A stretch of 64,000 nucleotides of DNA from Polaribacter litorisediminis (GTDB lineage: Bacteria; Bacteroidota; Bacteroidia; Flavobacteriales; Flavobacteriaceae). Both the position numbers and the translations under genes were made by a program. The stretch lies in assembly GCF_019968605.1 (NCBI RefSeq), contig NZ_CP082966.1, positions 3,337,501 through 3,401,500 on the forward strand, in the 5' to 3' direction. Position 1 is the stretch's first letter. Every line of letters begins with the position of its first letter. Below are positions 45,604 through 55,015 of the stretch, one piece after another. The notes below the pieces were generated by a model. That model worked only from the letters and a program-made list of their open reading frames with translations. It made no database searches and was not told where the DNA came from.

Positions 45604-46575
45604 ATGGAAACAGTAAAGATTAGTGCTGCTGATGTTAAAAAATTAAGAGAAGCAACGGGCGCTGGAATGATGGACTGTAAAAAGGCATTAGTAGAAGCTG
45701 CTGGAGATTTCGATAAAGCAATTGACATTTTACGTAAAAAAGGTCAGAAAATTGCTGCAAAAAGAGCTGATAGAGATTCTACAGAAGGTGTTGCAGTAAC
45801 AAGAATTAATGATACTAACACTATGGGTGTTGCTATTGTTTTGGCTTGTGAAACTGACTTTGTTGGTAAAAATGAATCATTTGTTGCTTTAGGAGGTCAA
45901 TTTGCAGACATCGCTTTAAATACAGAAAGTAAAGAAGAGTTTTTAGCTGCTGATTTTGGTGGTATGACTGTTGCTGAGAAATTAGTTGAGCAAACTGGTG
46001 TGATTGGTGAAAAGTTAGATATCACTGCTTTTGAAAAAGTAGAAGCTGCTTATGTGGGTGCTTATACACACATTGGTAAAATTGCTGCTTTAGTTGGTTT
46101 GTCTGCAGTTGTAGATAATGCCGAAACTTTAGTAAAAGATATTGCAATGCAAGTAGCCTCTATGGGCGCAACTACTTTATCTTACAAAGATTTTGATGCC
46201 GCGTATGTAGCTGCTGAAACAGAAGCTAGAATCGCTGTTATTGAAAAAGATAATATAGAGTTAGGTAGATTAGGTAAAACATTAAAAAATGTACCTCAAT
46301 TTATCTCTATGTCTCAATTATCTGAAGAAGTTTTAGCAAAAGCTGAAGAAGCTGCAAAAGCTGAATTGGCTGCTGAAGGGAAACCAGAAAAAATATGGGA
46401 TAGAATTTTACCAGGTAAAATGGAAAGATTCATTTCTGACAACACCACTTTAGACATGGAGCAATGCCTTTTAGATCAAGCTTTTATTAAAGATGAAAAG
46501 AAAAGCGTAGCAGCATATGTAAAAACATATGGTAACGTTGAGGTTTCTTCTTTTAAAAGAGTTACTTTAGGTTAA
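45604..46575 (+). CDS. tsf: Elongation factor Ts
   Basis: A 323-residue guanine-nucleotide exchange factor for EF-Tu. The N-terminal UBA-like domain carries VKKLREATGAGMMDCKKAL and the core motif ACETDFVGKNESF (the conserved TDF-V loop that contacts EF-Tu). It is co-transcribed with rpsB and followed by a strong terminator. Length is at the upper range for the family, due to a mid-protein helical insert. Confidence 0.98.
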   Translation: METVKISAADVKKLREATGAGMMDCKKALVEAAGDFDKAIDILRKKGQKIAAKRADRDSTEGVAVTRINDTNTMGVAIVLACETDFVGKNESFVALGGQFADIALNTESKEEFLAADFGGMTVAEKLVEQTGVIGEKLDITAFEKVEAAYVGAYTHIGKIAALVGLSAVVDNAETLVKDIAMQVASMGATTLSYKDFDAAYVAAETEARIAVIEKDNIELGRLGKTLKNVPQFISMSQLSEEVLAKAEEAAKAELAAEGKPEKIWDRILPGKMERFISDNTTLDMEQCLLDQAFIKDEKKSVAAYVKTYGNVEVSSFKRVTLG

Positions 46576-46599
46576 ACATCCTTTTTAAACATATTATTA

Positions 46600-46626
46600 A
46601 AAACCACCCAATTCGGGTGGTTTTTT
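46600..46626 (+). terminator. Terminator of rpsB-tsf
   Basis: Stem CCACCC/GGGTGG (46604-46609, 46615-46620) extended by A and T tracts, ending in T6. Confidence 0.92.
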
Positions 46627-46710
46627 ATTTATGAATAGTTCGGCTTAAAATTATTCACTCCATTCAGAAGGACATAATACCAATTTACATTTCTAATGCC
46701 GTATAAAATA

Positions 46711-47244
46711 TTAGAAAAAAGAAAAACCAATTCCTAAAGAAATACTGTCTAATCTATTGTTTTTAAAGCCTATAATTCCTTTTCTATGAAAATCTAATCT
46801 TACTATGGTATGCCATCTTTTTTCTCCAGCAACCTGCGATCCTATTCCGAATCCATAATAATTTCCATCAGGATATATTGATGAGGGTCGCCACATTTTA
46901 CCAAAACTTATTTCTGCAAAAAAAGCATCATCTTCATCTTCCGAAATGTTGTACTTTAAACTCGTATACGCTGGGAAGGCACTTGTTGCATAATTCCAAT
47001 GATAATCAAAACCACCATTAAAGCTGATAGCGATTCTTCTTTTAAATTCGTAACCAAAACCAACTCTAAAAAAAATTGCTGCTGGTACAATGAGTGGCTC
47101 TCCGTCATCTGGCTCTATCGTGTAAAATTCATTAATACCAAATGTTAAGTTTGCTGAACCTGTAAAAAAAGGTCTTCCCAGTTTTTCTTGAGATGCAAGT
47201 TGTACTGCATAAAAAATTACAAGTAATAGAATTATTTTTTTCAA
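46711..47244 (-). CDS. Small outer-membrane beta-barrel-like protein
   Basis: A 177-residue exported protein (signal peptide 1-19, ending LASQ). The mature part alternates hydrophobic and polar residues in short strands with Gly/aromatic turns, and ends in Phe-Phe (SLGIGFSFF), the C-terminal pattern of outer-membrane barrels. The size suits an eight-strand barrel. No family recognised. It faces tsf and lies downstream of the sulfur cassette, separated by 226 bp. Confidence 0.75.
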   Translation of the reverse strand: MKKIILLLVIFYAVQLASQEKLGRPFFTGSANLTFGINEFYTIEPDDGEPLIVPAAIFFRVGFGYEFKRRIAISFNGGFDYHWNYATSAFPAYTSLKYNISEDEDDAFFAEISFGKMWRPSSIYPDGNYYGFGIGSQVAGEKRWHTIVRLDFHRKGIIGFKNNRLDSISLGIGFSFF

Positions 47245-47342
47245 AATTTCGTTTGATTTTTTGAGGCAAAAACTACTCCAGAAATAAATTTAGAATAAAG
47301 CTTAAATAGCTTTAAACTATCGCAAATTACTATCAAAAATAA

Positions 47343-47462
47343 TTATACTATTTTGATACAAGTCCATGCCATCTTAAAATTAAGATCAACCTTAAAAACC
47401 GAGATTCCTTGAACTAAAGTTGCACTTTTCATAGCCCAGCTAATATCAAAATTAAATTTCAC
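47343..47462 (-). CDS. Possible 39-codon reading frame downstream of the HMA gene
   Basis: A GTG-initiated frame follows the HMA gene by 8 bp and encodes a composition that looks protein-like (SWAMKSATLVQGISVF, then KMAWTCIKIV). It could be a small gene, the remnant of a larger one, or chance. No homologue is recognised and there is no start-site support. Confidence 0.2.
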   Translation of the reverse strand: MKFNFDISWAMKSATLVQGISVFKVDLNFKMAWTCIKIV

Positions 47463-47470
47463 TATAAAAT

Positions 47471-47737
47471 TTAAGAATCCATTTTACCAACGGCACAACT
47501 CACAAAAGATTTTGCTTTGTGTAATACCGTATTTTTATCACCAACTTCTGGATAGCCTAATTTAGATAATTTTTCCTTTACCGCTATTAAAACATTCTCT
47601 GTAGCATGCACTGAAACTAAGGAATCCTCAATATTAATGGCTATATCTTCTATACCCTCTATACTTAATAATCCTTTTTTTATAGTAGCTGCACAACCAC
47701 CACACTTTAAATTTTCTATTTTGATTTGTGTTTTCAT
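47471..47737 (-). CDS. Heavy-metal-associated (HMA) domain protein
   Basis: An 88-residue cytoplasmic protein with a ferredoxin-like HMA fold; the metal motif is CGGC in IENLKCGGCAATIKKG. An extra CAVG Cys lies near the C-terminus. I use ATG 47737 rather than an upstream in-frame ATG because it falls 5 bp after the rhodanese stop and matches where HMA domains begin. Placed at the end of the sulfur cassette, it could carry copper or receive sulfur; CopZ-like is an alternative. Confidence 0.82.
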   Translation of the reverse strand: MKTQIKIENLKCGGCAATIKKGLLSIEGIEDIAINIEDSLVSVHATENVLIAVKEKLSKLGYPEVGDKNTVLHKAKSFVSCAVGKMDS

Positions 47738-47742
47738 AATTT

Positions 47743-48108
47743 CTAATTTTCCATTTTCCATTGATTATATCCGCCCAAAACATTCACGACTTTAAAGCCA
47801 TTTTCTTGTAATATCCGAGCAGATGTTTCACTTCTATTTCCAGATCTACAATACAAATAAACAGGTTTTTTTGTATCTAATTGATTCTTTGCTTTTGTAT
47901 AAAAATCAGCATCAAAATAATCAGCAAACAAGGCTGTTTTTATAAATCCTGCTTTAATTTCTCCAGGAGTCCTAACATCTAATAACTGAATGCTATCTTT
48001 TGCTAGTAATGCCCTTAACTCTAAAGTAGTAATTCTTTCTATTTCTTGTTTTTTATCACAATTGATAAAAATAATACTGAGTAAAAAAATATAAAAAGCT
48101 TTGTTCAT
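47743..48108 (-). CDS. Exported single-domain rhodanese
   Basis: A 121-residue rhodanese with an N-terminal lipoprotein-like signal (IIFINC, Cys17), so it works in the periplasm or on the membrane. The active-site loop is YCRSGNRSE with catalytic Cys at about 88, followed by the C-terminal LGGYNQWK. Rhodaneses move sulfane sulfur between donors and acceptors. It begins 4 bp after the MBL-rhodanese stop. Confidence 0.9.
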   Translation of the reverse strand: MNKAFYIFLLSIIFINCDKKQEIERITTLELRALLAKDSIQLLDVRTPGEIKAGFIKTALFADYFDADFYTKAKNQLDTKKPVYLYCRSGNRSETSARILQENGFKVVNVLGGYNQWKMEN

Positions 48109-48112
48109 TTCT

Positions 48113-49519
48113 TTATTTTAAAGTTGATGGACATACTGGACTTGTCGTTTTAATACTTGTTTTTTTTATCGCGGTATACCCTCCGGATACATCAACCACA
48201 TTATGAAATCCTCTTGCCTTTAAGATAGATGCCGTAATTACAGATCGATATCCGCCAGCACAATGAATATAAAAAGCTTCTTTTTTAGGAAATTCAGAAA
48301 TGTGTTCATTTAAGAAATCTAAAGGAGTATTCAAAGCATTTACGACATGCTCACTTGCATATTCACCCGGTTTTCTAACATCAAAAACAGCTACATTTTC
48401 TTTAATTTTTTTCTCTAATACTTCTGCAGAAACCGACTCTAAAGTATCTATTTCTTTATTCGCATTTTTCCAAGCATCAAAACTGCCCTCTAAATAACCA
48501 ATTACATTATCAAAACCTACACGAGCTAAACGAATAATCGTTCCTTTCTCCTCTCCTACTGGCGTTACCAGCAAGATAGGTTGCTTAATGTCTTTAATTA
48601 AAGCACCTACCCAAGGAGCAAAAGTACCTCCCAAGCCAATAAAAATAGATTGAGGTATAAAGCCTTTTATAAATTCAGATTGATGTCTTACATCTAAAAT
48701 TAATGCATTTGTTTCATTGGCATGAATCTCAAAAGCTTCTACAGAAAGAGGTTTTGCACTATTTTCTATCACCTGATTTACATCTTGATATCCTTCTTTA
48801 TTTAATTGAACATTTAGTGGAAAATAAGCTGGTGGCGGTAATAAACCCTCTGTAACTTCTTTTACAAATTCTGCCTTGGTCATATCTGCTCTTAGTGCAT
48901 AATTGGTCGCTTTCTGATTACCGATTGTACCTACCGTCTCTTTACTTAAATTTTTACCACAAGCAGAACCAGCTCCATGTGCAGGATATACAATAACATC
49001 ATCTGCCAAAGGCATTATTTTTTCTCTTAAACTATCAAATAGAAAACCTGCCAAATCTTCTTCTGTAATATCTCCTTTTTGAGCTAAATCGGGTCTTCCT
49101 ACATCCCCTAAAAAAAGTGTATCTCCACTAAAAAGCGCATGATCTTTTCCGTTTTCATCTTTTAACAAATAGCAAGAACTTTCCATAGTATGTCCTGGAG
49201 TATGCAAAAGCGTAATCGTGATATCTCCTACTTTAAAAACTTGGTTATCTTCCGCAATTATTGCCTCAAAATTTGTTTTTGCTGATGGCCCAAACACTAT
49301 TTTTGCGCCTGTTTTTTCGGCAAGTGTTACATGTCCGCTGACAAAATCTGCATGAAAATGTGTTTCAAAAATATATTTGATCTTTGCTTTGCTTTTATTT
49401 GCCTTGTCTATATAATCTTGTACTTCTCTTAATGGATCAATAATGGCAACTTCGCCATTACTTTCTATATAATATGCTCCTTGTGCTAAACAACCTGTGT
49501 AAATTTGTTCTATAATCAT
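48113..49519 (-). CDS. MBL-fold persulfide dioxygenase-like protein with two rhodanese domains
   Basis: A 468-residue fusion. The N-terminal MBL domain has the ETHE1-type metal motif THFHADFVSGH (His54, His56, Asp58) and HTPGHTMESSCY, as in glutathione-persulfide dioxygenases. The first rhodanese-like domain (about 265-355) lacks a catalytic Cys (LLVTPVGEEKG at the loop) and is likely structural. The second (about 365-460) has an active CAGGYRS loop with Cys near 419. The gene is 12 bp from SulP and 4 bp from the rhodanese gene, consistent with sulfide/persulfide detoxification ending in sulfite or thiosulfate. Confidence 0.92.
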   Translation of the reverse strand: MIIEQIYTGCLAQGAYYIESNGEVAIIDPLREVQDYIDKANKSKAKIKYIFETHFHADFVSGHVTLAEKTGAKIVFGPSAKTNFEAIIAEDNQVFKVGDITITLLHTPGHTMESSCYLLKDENGKDHALFSGDTLFLGDVGRPDLAQKGDITEEDLAGFLFDSLREKIMPLADDVIVYPAHGAGSACGKNLSKETVGTIGNQKATNYALRADMTKAEFVKEVTEGLLPPPAYFPLNVQLNKEGYQDVNQVIENSAKPLSVEAFEIHANETNALILDVRHQSEFIKGFIPQSIFIGLGGTFAPWVGALIKDIKQPILLVTPVGEEKGTIIRLARVGFDNVIGYLEGSFDAWKNANKEIDTLESVSAEVLEKKIKENVAVFDVRKPGEYASEHVVNALNTPLDFLNEHISEFPKKEAFYIHCAGGYRSVITASILKARGFHNVVDVSGGYTAIKKTSIKTTSPVCPSTLK

Positions 49520-49531
49520 AATTCTATTATT

Positions 49532-51259
49532 TTATTTGTATGCTTGATGTATATATTTTGCATATCTTTCTTGATGTTTTCTATCTCCTGTTTTGTAATA
49601 TTTTACAGCTTGGTTGGCTCTCATAAAAAAGTTATTGACATCTATAATGTCTAAAATTCCACTTTTAAATAAATCATCTCTAACAGGGCCTTTTACGCCT
49701 GCAAAATAAAACTGAACTTCTTTTTTTTGATAAAACTTAATGCGTTCTTTTAACATTTCTACTCCTGTACTATCTACTCTATTAATGCTTTCTGCATCCA
49801 ATACTATCAATTTTAATGCCTTCCCTTTTTTCTCTGCCATATTATCTAAATTATCTCTAAAATAATTTGAATTGGCATAAAATAATTGGGCGTCAAATCG
49901 AAACACTAAAATATCATCATCGATAATTACTTCTTCAAAACGGTTTTTATTTCTATAAAAGTTTGAGTTCGGCACCTTCCCTAGCTCCGTAACATAAGGC
50001 CTAGATGTTCTGAATATTAATACAATTAAAGACAAACTAACACCGACCATAATTCCGTGTTCAATACCCAACAATAACGTTGCCAAGAACGTTGCCATCA
50101 TCAACCAGAAATCTAAATTATTTGCTTTCCATAAAAAGGCAGCTTCTTTAAAATTGACCAATCCAAAAACGGCTACAATAATAATTGCGGCTAATACTGT
50201 TTTTGGTAGATGATAAAATAGAGGCGTTAAAAAAAGCAATGTAATTATTACCATAGCCACTGAAATTAATGCCGCCATTCCTGTTTTTGCACCACTCTCT
50301 TGATTAATTGCAGATCGTGAAAAACTAGATGCAGAAGGATATGCTTTAAACAAAGAACCCACCATATTACTCAATCCCAGCGCTATTAATTCTTGATTGG
50401 GTCTTATTCTATATTCATCTTGCTTGGCTTCTAAAGATTTACCAATCGAAATAGTTTCTAAATAGCCAACCATTACTAAAGTAAATGCAATTGGTAAAAG
50501 TTCTCTAATGAGGTCTACATCAAATTCTGGAATTCCGAAAACAGGCAGCCCAGAGGGAATATCTTTTATAATTGCAACATCGTTGAAACTATATCCAAAA
50601 TATTTCATAATTACGATTCCTAGTATTACGACAATTAGTGCATTCGGAATCTTTTTATTTACCTTTCTTAAAATGATAATGATCATTACTGAAATTAAAC
50701 CAATAATACTTGTGTGTGCATTATACTTTGCTATTTGAAGCCAAATATCTTTTAATATATACTGAATTTGATCGCTTTGAATAAAATCTACCCCTAATAA
50801 ATTTCTAAATTGATTGAAGCCAATAATTAAAGCTACTGCCGATGTAAACCCAGTAATTACTGGTTTTGACAAAAAATTTACAATAAAACCTAAACTAAAA
50901 ACACCTAAAATAAATTGTATGGTTCCAACCAATAAACCCAATAAAATTGCAATTGAAATATAACTTTCTGATCCTGCTAAAGCTAAAGTAGAAACACCAG
51001 TGGCTACAATTAAAGAATCCATGGCTACAGGACCAATGGCAACTTGTCTGGAAGAACCGAAAATGGCGTACATTACCTGTGGAACTAAAGCACAATATAA
51101 GCCATAAATTGGAGGTAAACCTGCAATTAAAGCATATGCAATGCCTTGCGGAATTAAAATAATACCTACGGTTATACCCGCAAATAAATCTCCCTTAAAA
51201 AGAGATTTATTGTAGTTCGGTAACCATTCTAAAATTGGTATTACTTTTTTTATATTCAT
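49532..51259 (-). CDS. SulP-family anion transporter with STAS domain
   Basis: A 575-residue inner-membrane protein: about 10-12 helices with the SulP signature IPQGIAYALIAGLPPIYGLY near the N-terminus, and a C-terminal STAS domain (about 440-555, LIVLDAESINRVDSTGVEMLKE). SulP proteins move sulfate, bicarbonate or related anions. First gene of the cassette with the MBL-rhodanese, rhodanese and HMA genes, so a sulfur oxyanion is the likely cargo, possibly sulfite or sulfate produced by persulfide oxidation. Confidence 0.92.
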   Translation of the reverse strand: MNIKKVIPILEWLPNYNKSLFKGDLFAGITVGIILIPQGIAYALIAGLPPIYGLYCALVPQVMYAIFGSSRQVAIGPVAMDSLIVATGVSTLALAGSESYISIAILLGLLVGTIQFILGVFSLGFIVNFLSKPVITGFTSAVALIIGFNQFRNLLGVDFIQSDQIQYILKDIWLQIAKYNAHTSIIGLISVMIIIILRKVNKKIPNALIVVILGIVIMKYFGYSFNDVAIIKDIPSGLPVFGIPEFDVDLIRELLPIAFTLVMVGYLETISIGKSLEAKQDEYRIRPNQELIALGLSNMVGSLFKAYPSASSFSRSAINQESGAKTGMAALISVAMVIITLLFLTPLFYHLPKTVLAAIIIVAVFGLVNFKEAAFLWKANNLDFWLMMATFLATLLLGIEHGIMVGVSLSLIVLIFRTSRPYVTELGKVPNSNFYRNKNRFEEVIIDDDILVFRFDAQLFYANSNYFRDNLDNMAEKKGKALKLIVLDAESINRVDSTGVEMLKERIKFYQKKEVQFYFAGVKGPVRDDLFKSGILDIIDVNNFFMRANQAVKYYKTGDRKHQERYAKYIHQAYK

Positions 51260-51290
51260 TTTTATTGAAATATGCTTTAAATCTAATTCT

Positions 51291-52313
51291 TTAAAACAAT
51301 TCTCCTTGATTTATTCCTTTGACTCTTCCTAAATGTTTATACGCTAAATCTGTAACTTCTCTTCCTCTTGGTGTTCTCATAATAAAACCTTGCTGAATTA
51401 AAAAAGGTTCATATACTTCTTCAATGGTCTCTGTATTTTCAGAAACTGCGGTTGCAATTGTACTTAAACCTACAGGACCTCCTTTAAATTTATCAATGAT
51501 GGTTACTAAAATTTTATTATCCATCTCGTCTAAACCATGTGCATCTACATTTAGGGCTTTCAACGCATATTTTGCAATTTCTATCGTGATATTTCCATCG
51601 CCTTTTATTTGAGCAAAATCTCTAACTCTGCGCAGCAATGCATTTGCAATTCTTGGTGTTCCTCTGCTTCTACCTGCAATCTCTATAGCAGATTCCATAG
51701 AAATAGGAACTCCTAAAATATATGAGCTTCTTTGTATAATGGTTGTTAATAATTCTGTTGAATAATAATGCAAACGACTACTTATACCGAAACGAGCTCT
51801 CATGGGTGCCGTTAGTAATCCTGAACGGGTTGTTGCACCGATTAAGGTAAAAGGTTCTAAATTGATTTGAACGGTACGTGCATTTGGCCCAGATTCAATC
51901 ATGATATCAATCTTATAATCTTCCATAGCAGAGTACAAATATTCCTCTACAATAGGACTTAGTCGATGAATTTCATCAATAAAAAGTACATCTCGTTCGT
52001 CGAGGTTTGTAAGCAAACCTGCCAAATCTCCAGGTTTGTCTAAAACTGGTCCAGAAGTAACTTTAATTCCGACTTGCAATTCATTTGCTAAAATATGAGC
52101 CAATGTTGTTTTCCCTAAACCTGGAGGCCCGTGAAATAAAGTATGATCTAGCGCCTCTCCTCTTTGATTTGCTGCCTCTACGAAAATTTTTAAATTATCA
52201 ATTGCTTGATTTTGTCCTGAGAAATCCTCAAAAGAAAGCGGTCGCAATTTTTTTTCTACATCTAAATCTTCATTAGACAAATTACTATTCTCAGGATTTA
52301 AGTTTTCGTTCAT
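51291..52313 (-). CDS. ruvB: Holliday junction branch migration ATPase RuvB
   Basis: A 340-residue AAA+ motor. Walker [11 protein letters not shown] (61-70), Walker [10 protein letters not shown], sensor-1 [12 protein letters not shown] and the RuvB C-terminal winged helix with [14 protein letters not shown]. The ATG lies 4 bases after a TATCTTTG promoter box, so the transcript is close to leaderless. The promoter and the region before it are a copy of the segment after coxA (see repeats). Confidence 0.97.
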   Translation of the reverse strand: MNENLNPENSNLSNEDLDVEKKLRPLSFEDFSGQNQAIDNLKIFVEAANQRGEALDHTLFHGPPGLGKTTLAHILANELQVGIKVTSGPVLDKPGDLAGLLTNLDERDVLFIDEIHRLSPIVEEYLYSAMEDYKIDIMIESGPNARTVQINLEPFTLIGATTRSGLLTAPMRARFGISSRLHYYSTELLTTIIQRSSYILGVPISMESAIEIAGRSRGTPRIANALLRRVRDFAQIKGDGNITIEIAKYALKALNVDAHGLDEMDNKILVTIIDKFKGGPVGLSTIATAVSENTETIEEVYEPFLIQQGFIMRTPRGREVTDLAYKHLGRVKGINQGELF

Positions 52314-52317
52314 AAAA

Positions 52318-52325
52318 CAAAGATA
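52318..52325 (-). promoter_or_regulatory. -7 box of ruvB
   Basis: Minus-strand TATCTTTG matches TANNTTTG, with only TTTT between it and the ruvB ATG. The same box, in the same surroundings, recurs at 55702-55709. Confidence 0.65.
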
Positions 52326-52360
52326 ATAGATTTTAAAATAGATGCCACGTAAGTTTTGTT

Positions 52361-52407
52361 ACATAACATAAAACCTTTCCAAATTTTGGAAAGGTTTTAT
52401 GTTATGT
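52361..52407 (-). terminator. Perfect 23-bp palindromic hairpin upstream of ruvB
   Basis: Arms 52361-52383 and 52385-52407 pair without mismatch around one base (core ACCTTTCC/GGAAAGGT). It corresponds to the coxA terminator at 55751-55778 and now terminates transcripts arriving from wzc. Confidence 0.85.
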
Positions 52408-52430
52408 ACTACTTATAATAATTAGTAAGA

Positions 52431-52575
52431 TTATTCGCCTTTTAGTAAAAATATTGTTTGTAGAGCAAATTTTGCATATTCAAAATATTCACTTCCATCA
52501 TTTTCAGTATCTAAACGTTTACGCGATCATGCGACTATCTGTATTTTTGTAGTATTTTACCAAAAAGTTACAACT
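52431..52575 (-). pseudogene. Remnant of the coxA (ctaD) 3' end
   Basis: Reading the minus strand, KRLDTENDGSEYFEY and FALQTIFLLKGE-stop align with the intact CoxA tail (KRVDAEDDDSDYLHG, FVLQTTPLLDGE): 15 of 29 residues identical, no gaps. Upstream the homology continues (GRLPEVHRW) but with TGG changed to TAG and at least one single-base deletion, so it is non-functional. It lies in the 311-bp gap 52314-52624, together with the terminator and ruvB promoter. Confidence 0.85.
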
Positions 52576-52624
52576 ATAGGCATAGACGTCTCCTTTTTCT
52601 AAAAACGATAAGCATATTGAACAG

Positions 52625-55015
52625 CTAAATTATATTTATTTTTTTTAATATTTTTTTATACCAACCTTTCCGTAATCCCTCACTCTCAGCACCATAACCA
52701 TAACCATAACCATAGGCATAGCCATAGCCTTTCCTTAAGTCTGTTCCATTGATTAATAGTGCCATATTGGGCAAACGTTTTTCTTCGTACATTTTCTTTG
52801 GAATTTTCAATAACCGTTTATCCAAATAATTAGCACGAACCACATAGATTACTAAATCAGGTTTATTTTCGCTTAATAACAAAGTATCCGCAACAATATT
52901 TACAGGAGGTGTATCTACCACCACATAATCATAATGTTCTTTACCGTATTCCAATATCTCTTTAAAACGACCATTCATCAATAATTCTGCTGGATTTGGA
53001 GCATTTACACCTGCTTGTATCATATCAAAACCTGTAGATTCTACATGTTGTATTGTATTTTTTACTTCTAAACTTGTATCCATTAAAAAATGAGTTAATC
53101 CATTCTGTACTGGTACATTTAAATAAGTTGCCAACTTAGGTTTTCTAATATCCGCCCCAACAACCAACACTTTTTTATTAGCCAAAACTAATACTGTCGC
53201 TAAATTTATTGTCGTAAAAGTTTTGCCTTCTTGACTTATTGTACTCGTTATAAAAATTGATTTTGGACCGCTTTGAACGCCCAGCATAAAGTTTAGATTG
53301 GTTCGGAACAAACGAAAGGCTTCGGCTACAAAACTTTCATCATCTTTAGATATAATATTAAACTTGTTTCCTAATGCTGTTTTTGGGATATTACCAAGGA
53401 TTGGCATTTTAAGTTCCCTTTCCAAATCTTCAATATTGTGTATTTTAGTATCTAATGCAAGAATAATAAATATAATGATAAATGGTATTCCAAAACCTAC
53501 TATAAGTGAAAGAGAATATACTTTTTTAGGATTAATATTTACTGGACTATTACTACCATAAACACTCTCAATAATTTTTGCATTAGGAGTAGTAGCTGCC
53601 AAACTAATAGAATTTTCTTCCCTTTTTTGTAGCAAATACAAATACAATGTTTCTATAATTTGTTGTCGACGTCTCAAATCTCTGTACTCTCGTTCTTGTT
53701 TAGGAACCGATTGAATCTTTGAACCCATCAACTTTTCTCTTGTTTTTAGAGATTTTAAAGAAATATTTAAGGAAGACTCTAAATTCACCAAACTTTGTAA
53801 CATACTTTCCCTTATGTTTTTCAACTCTGAATCTAAATTAATAAGTATTGGATTCCTCATCCCAGAGCTTTTCTTAATTCGTTTTCGCTCTAATAACAAT
53901 TCATTATAAATCTGTGTAGATGAAGCAAAAGAGTTATCAGATAACCCTAAATTCTCAGGAATTAAATCATCAAAGTTATTTTTAATATAAGACGATACAT
54001 AAGATATTAGTTTTAGCTGTGTATTTATGTCTACAATACTTTCTTCTATGCTAGAATTAGAAGACAACGCCATCTCAGCTTCCTTTTGAACATCCGTTAT
54101 TTCATTAACGATCATAAATGATTCAACATTCCTATCCAGAAGAGATAGATCTTTTGTAATGACAACCAATCTTTCTTTTATAAAATCATTGGTCTTTACA
54201 GCGATGGCATTTTTATCAATTATGGCATTTTGATTATACTTTTTTACCAAGCTATAGAGAATATTTTTTGCTTTTTGTTTTATACCGTGTTGCATACTTA
54301 GTTTAACCAAACTAGATTTTACATCAGCTGGCTCAATACTAATAGTCTTTTTTAGTTGACCTGCCACTGATTCGATTGACCGAATAGCAACTCTGTATCC
54401 GTCATTATAATTAGAAAATTCAGATTTCGTAGGGGTTAAAATAAATTTAATTTTATCAATGGTGATTGTTGCACCATAAGTAAACTCCCCAATAGATTCT
54501 TCACCAGAATCTTCTAACGAAAATTGCGTTTTAGAAATTGGTATGACTTTAAATGAACAGGTTTCTGAATTTAATATTGAGTCTTTAGTTAAAAAATTTA
54601 TCTTAAAAGGCAAAACATCTTTATCCACCTCATATTCTCTAATTAAGTTTTTTTTATAGTAAGTAACGTTGAGTTTTAAATCTTTTACGACTTGTGCAAC
54701 CAAATCTTTAGACCTAAGAATACCCAATTCATTATCGAAAGAAGACCTCATGTCACTCATTACTCCTAGATCCTGAAAAGCAGAGAGTTCGCTCTGCCCT
54801 CCTCCAGAATCCTTATCATTTATCAAAATGGTTGTTGACACCTCATAAATTCTTGGCGTATATTTTAAATTTAAAAATCCGTAAATTACAGTTAGCACAA
54901 CTGATAACAAAAACCATTTGTAATACGAAAAGTATTTTTCAACTTCTGCCCGTATATTAAATGAATCATGATCCTCTTCAGAATAGATAGCAGCCGCATT
55001 ATTATTTTCTAACAT
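52625..55015 (-). CDS. Wzc-type polysaccharide co-polymerase / tyrosine autokinase
   Basis: A 796-residue inner-membrane protein controlling capsule or exopolysaccharide export. Wzz-like N-terminal domain with a first helix at about 33-52, a long periplasmic coiled-coil and GNVR region (about 250-480), a second helix (about 505-525), then a BY-kinase domain with Walker A ISQEGKT (Lys598), Walker A' VVGADIRKP and Walker B YDYVVVDTPP. The C-terminus bears a Tyr/Gly cluster (GYGYAYGYGYGYG) for autophosphorylation. Unusually it is alone: no wza, wzx or glycosyltransferase lies beside it, 786 bp of non-coding DNA precedes it, and coxA-derived sequence lies on both sides. Confidence 0.93.
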   Translation of the reverse strand: MLENNNAAAIYSEEDHDSFNIRAEVEKYFSYYKWFLLSVVLTVIYGFLNLKYTPRIYEVSTTILINDKDSGGGQSELSAFQDLGVMSDMRSSFDNELGILRSKDLVAQVVKDLKLNVTYYKKNLIREYEVDKDVLPFKINFLTKDSILNSETCSFKVIPISKTQFSLEDSGEESIGEFTYGATITIDKIKFILTPTKSEFSNYNDGYRVAIRSIESVAGQLKKTISIEPADVKSSLVKLSMQHGIKQKAKNILYSLVKKYNQNAIIDKNAIAVKTNDFIKERLVVITKDLSLLDRNVESFMIVNEITDVQKEAEMALSSNSSIEESIVDINTQLKLISYVSSYIKNNFDDLIPENLGLSDNSFASSTQIYNELLLERKRIKKSSGMRNPILINLDSELKNIRESMLQSLVNLESSLNISLKSLKTREKLMGSKIQSVPKQEREYRDLRRRQQIIETLYLYLLQKREENSISLAATTPNAKIIESVYGSNSPVNINPKKVYSLSLIVGFGIPFIIIFIILALDTKIHNIEDLERELKMPILGNIPKTALGNKFNIISKDDESFVAEAFRLFRTNLNFMLGVQSGPKSIFITSTISQEGKTFTTINLATVLVLANKKVLVVGADIRKPKLATYLNVPVQNGLTHFLMDTSLEVKNTIQHVESTGFDMIQAGVNAPNPAELLMNGRFKEILEYGKEHYDYVVVDTPPVNIVADTLLLSENKPDLVIYVVRANYLDKRLLKIPKKMYEEKRLPNMALLINGTDLRKGYGYAYGYGYGYGAESEGLRKGWYKKILKKINII

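Larger units (their letters stand above)
52318..52561 (-). repeat. Diverged direct repeat, copy A (ruvB side)
   Basis: Collinear with 55702-55942: a shared 24-base block with one mismatch at the promoter box, the palindromic terminator, the coxA stop region and the last 40 or so codons of coxA. Same orientation and similar length (244 versus 241 bp), but strongly diverged in the coding part. Confidence 0.85.

Noticed and set aside
52585..52630. A frame ending AVQYAYRF just after the wzc stop, resembling an outer-membrane barrel C-terminus
   Set aside because: Only about ten residues, overlapping the end of wzc in another frame; too short to call a gene remnant.
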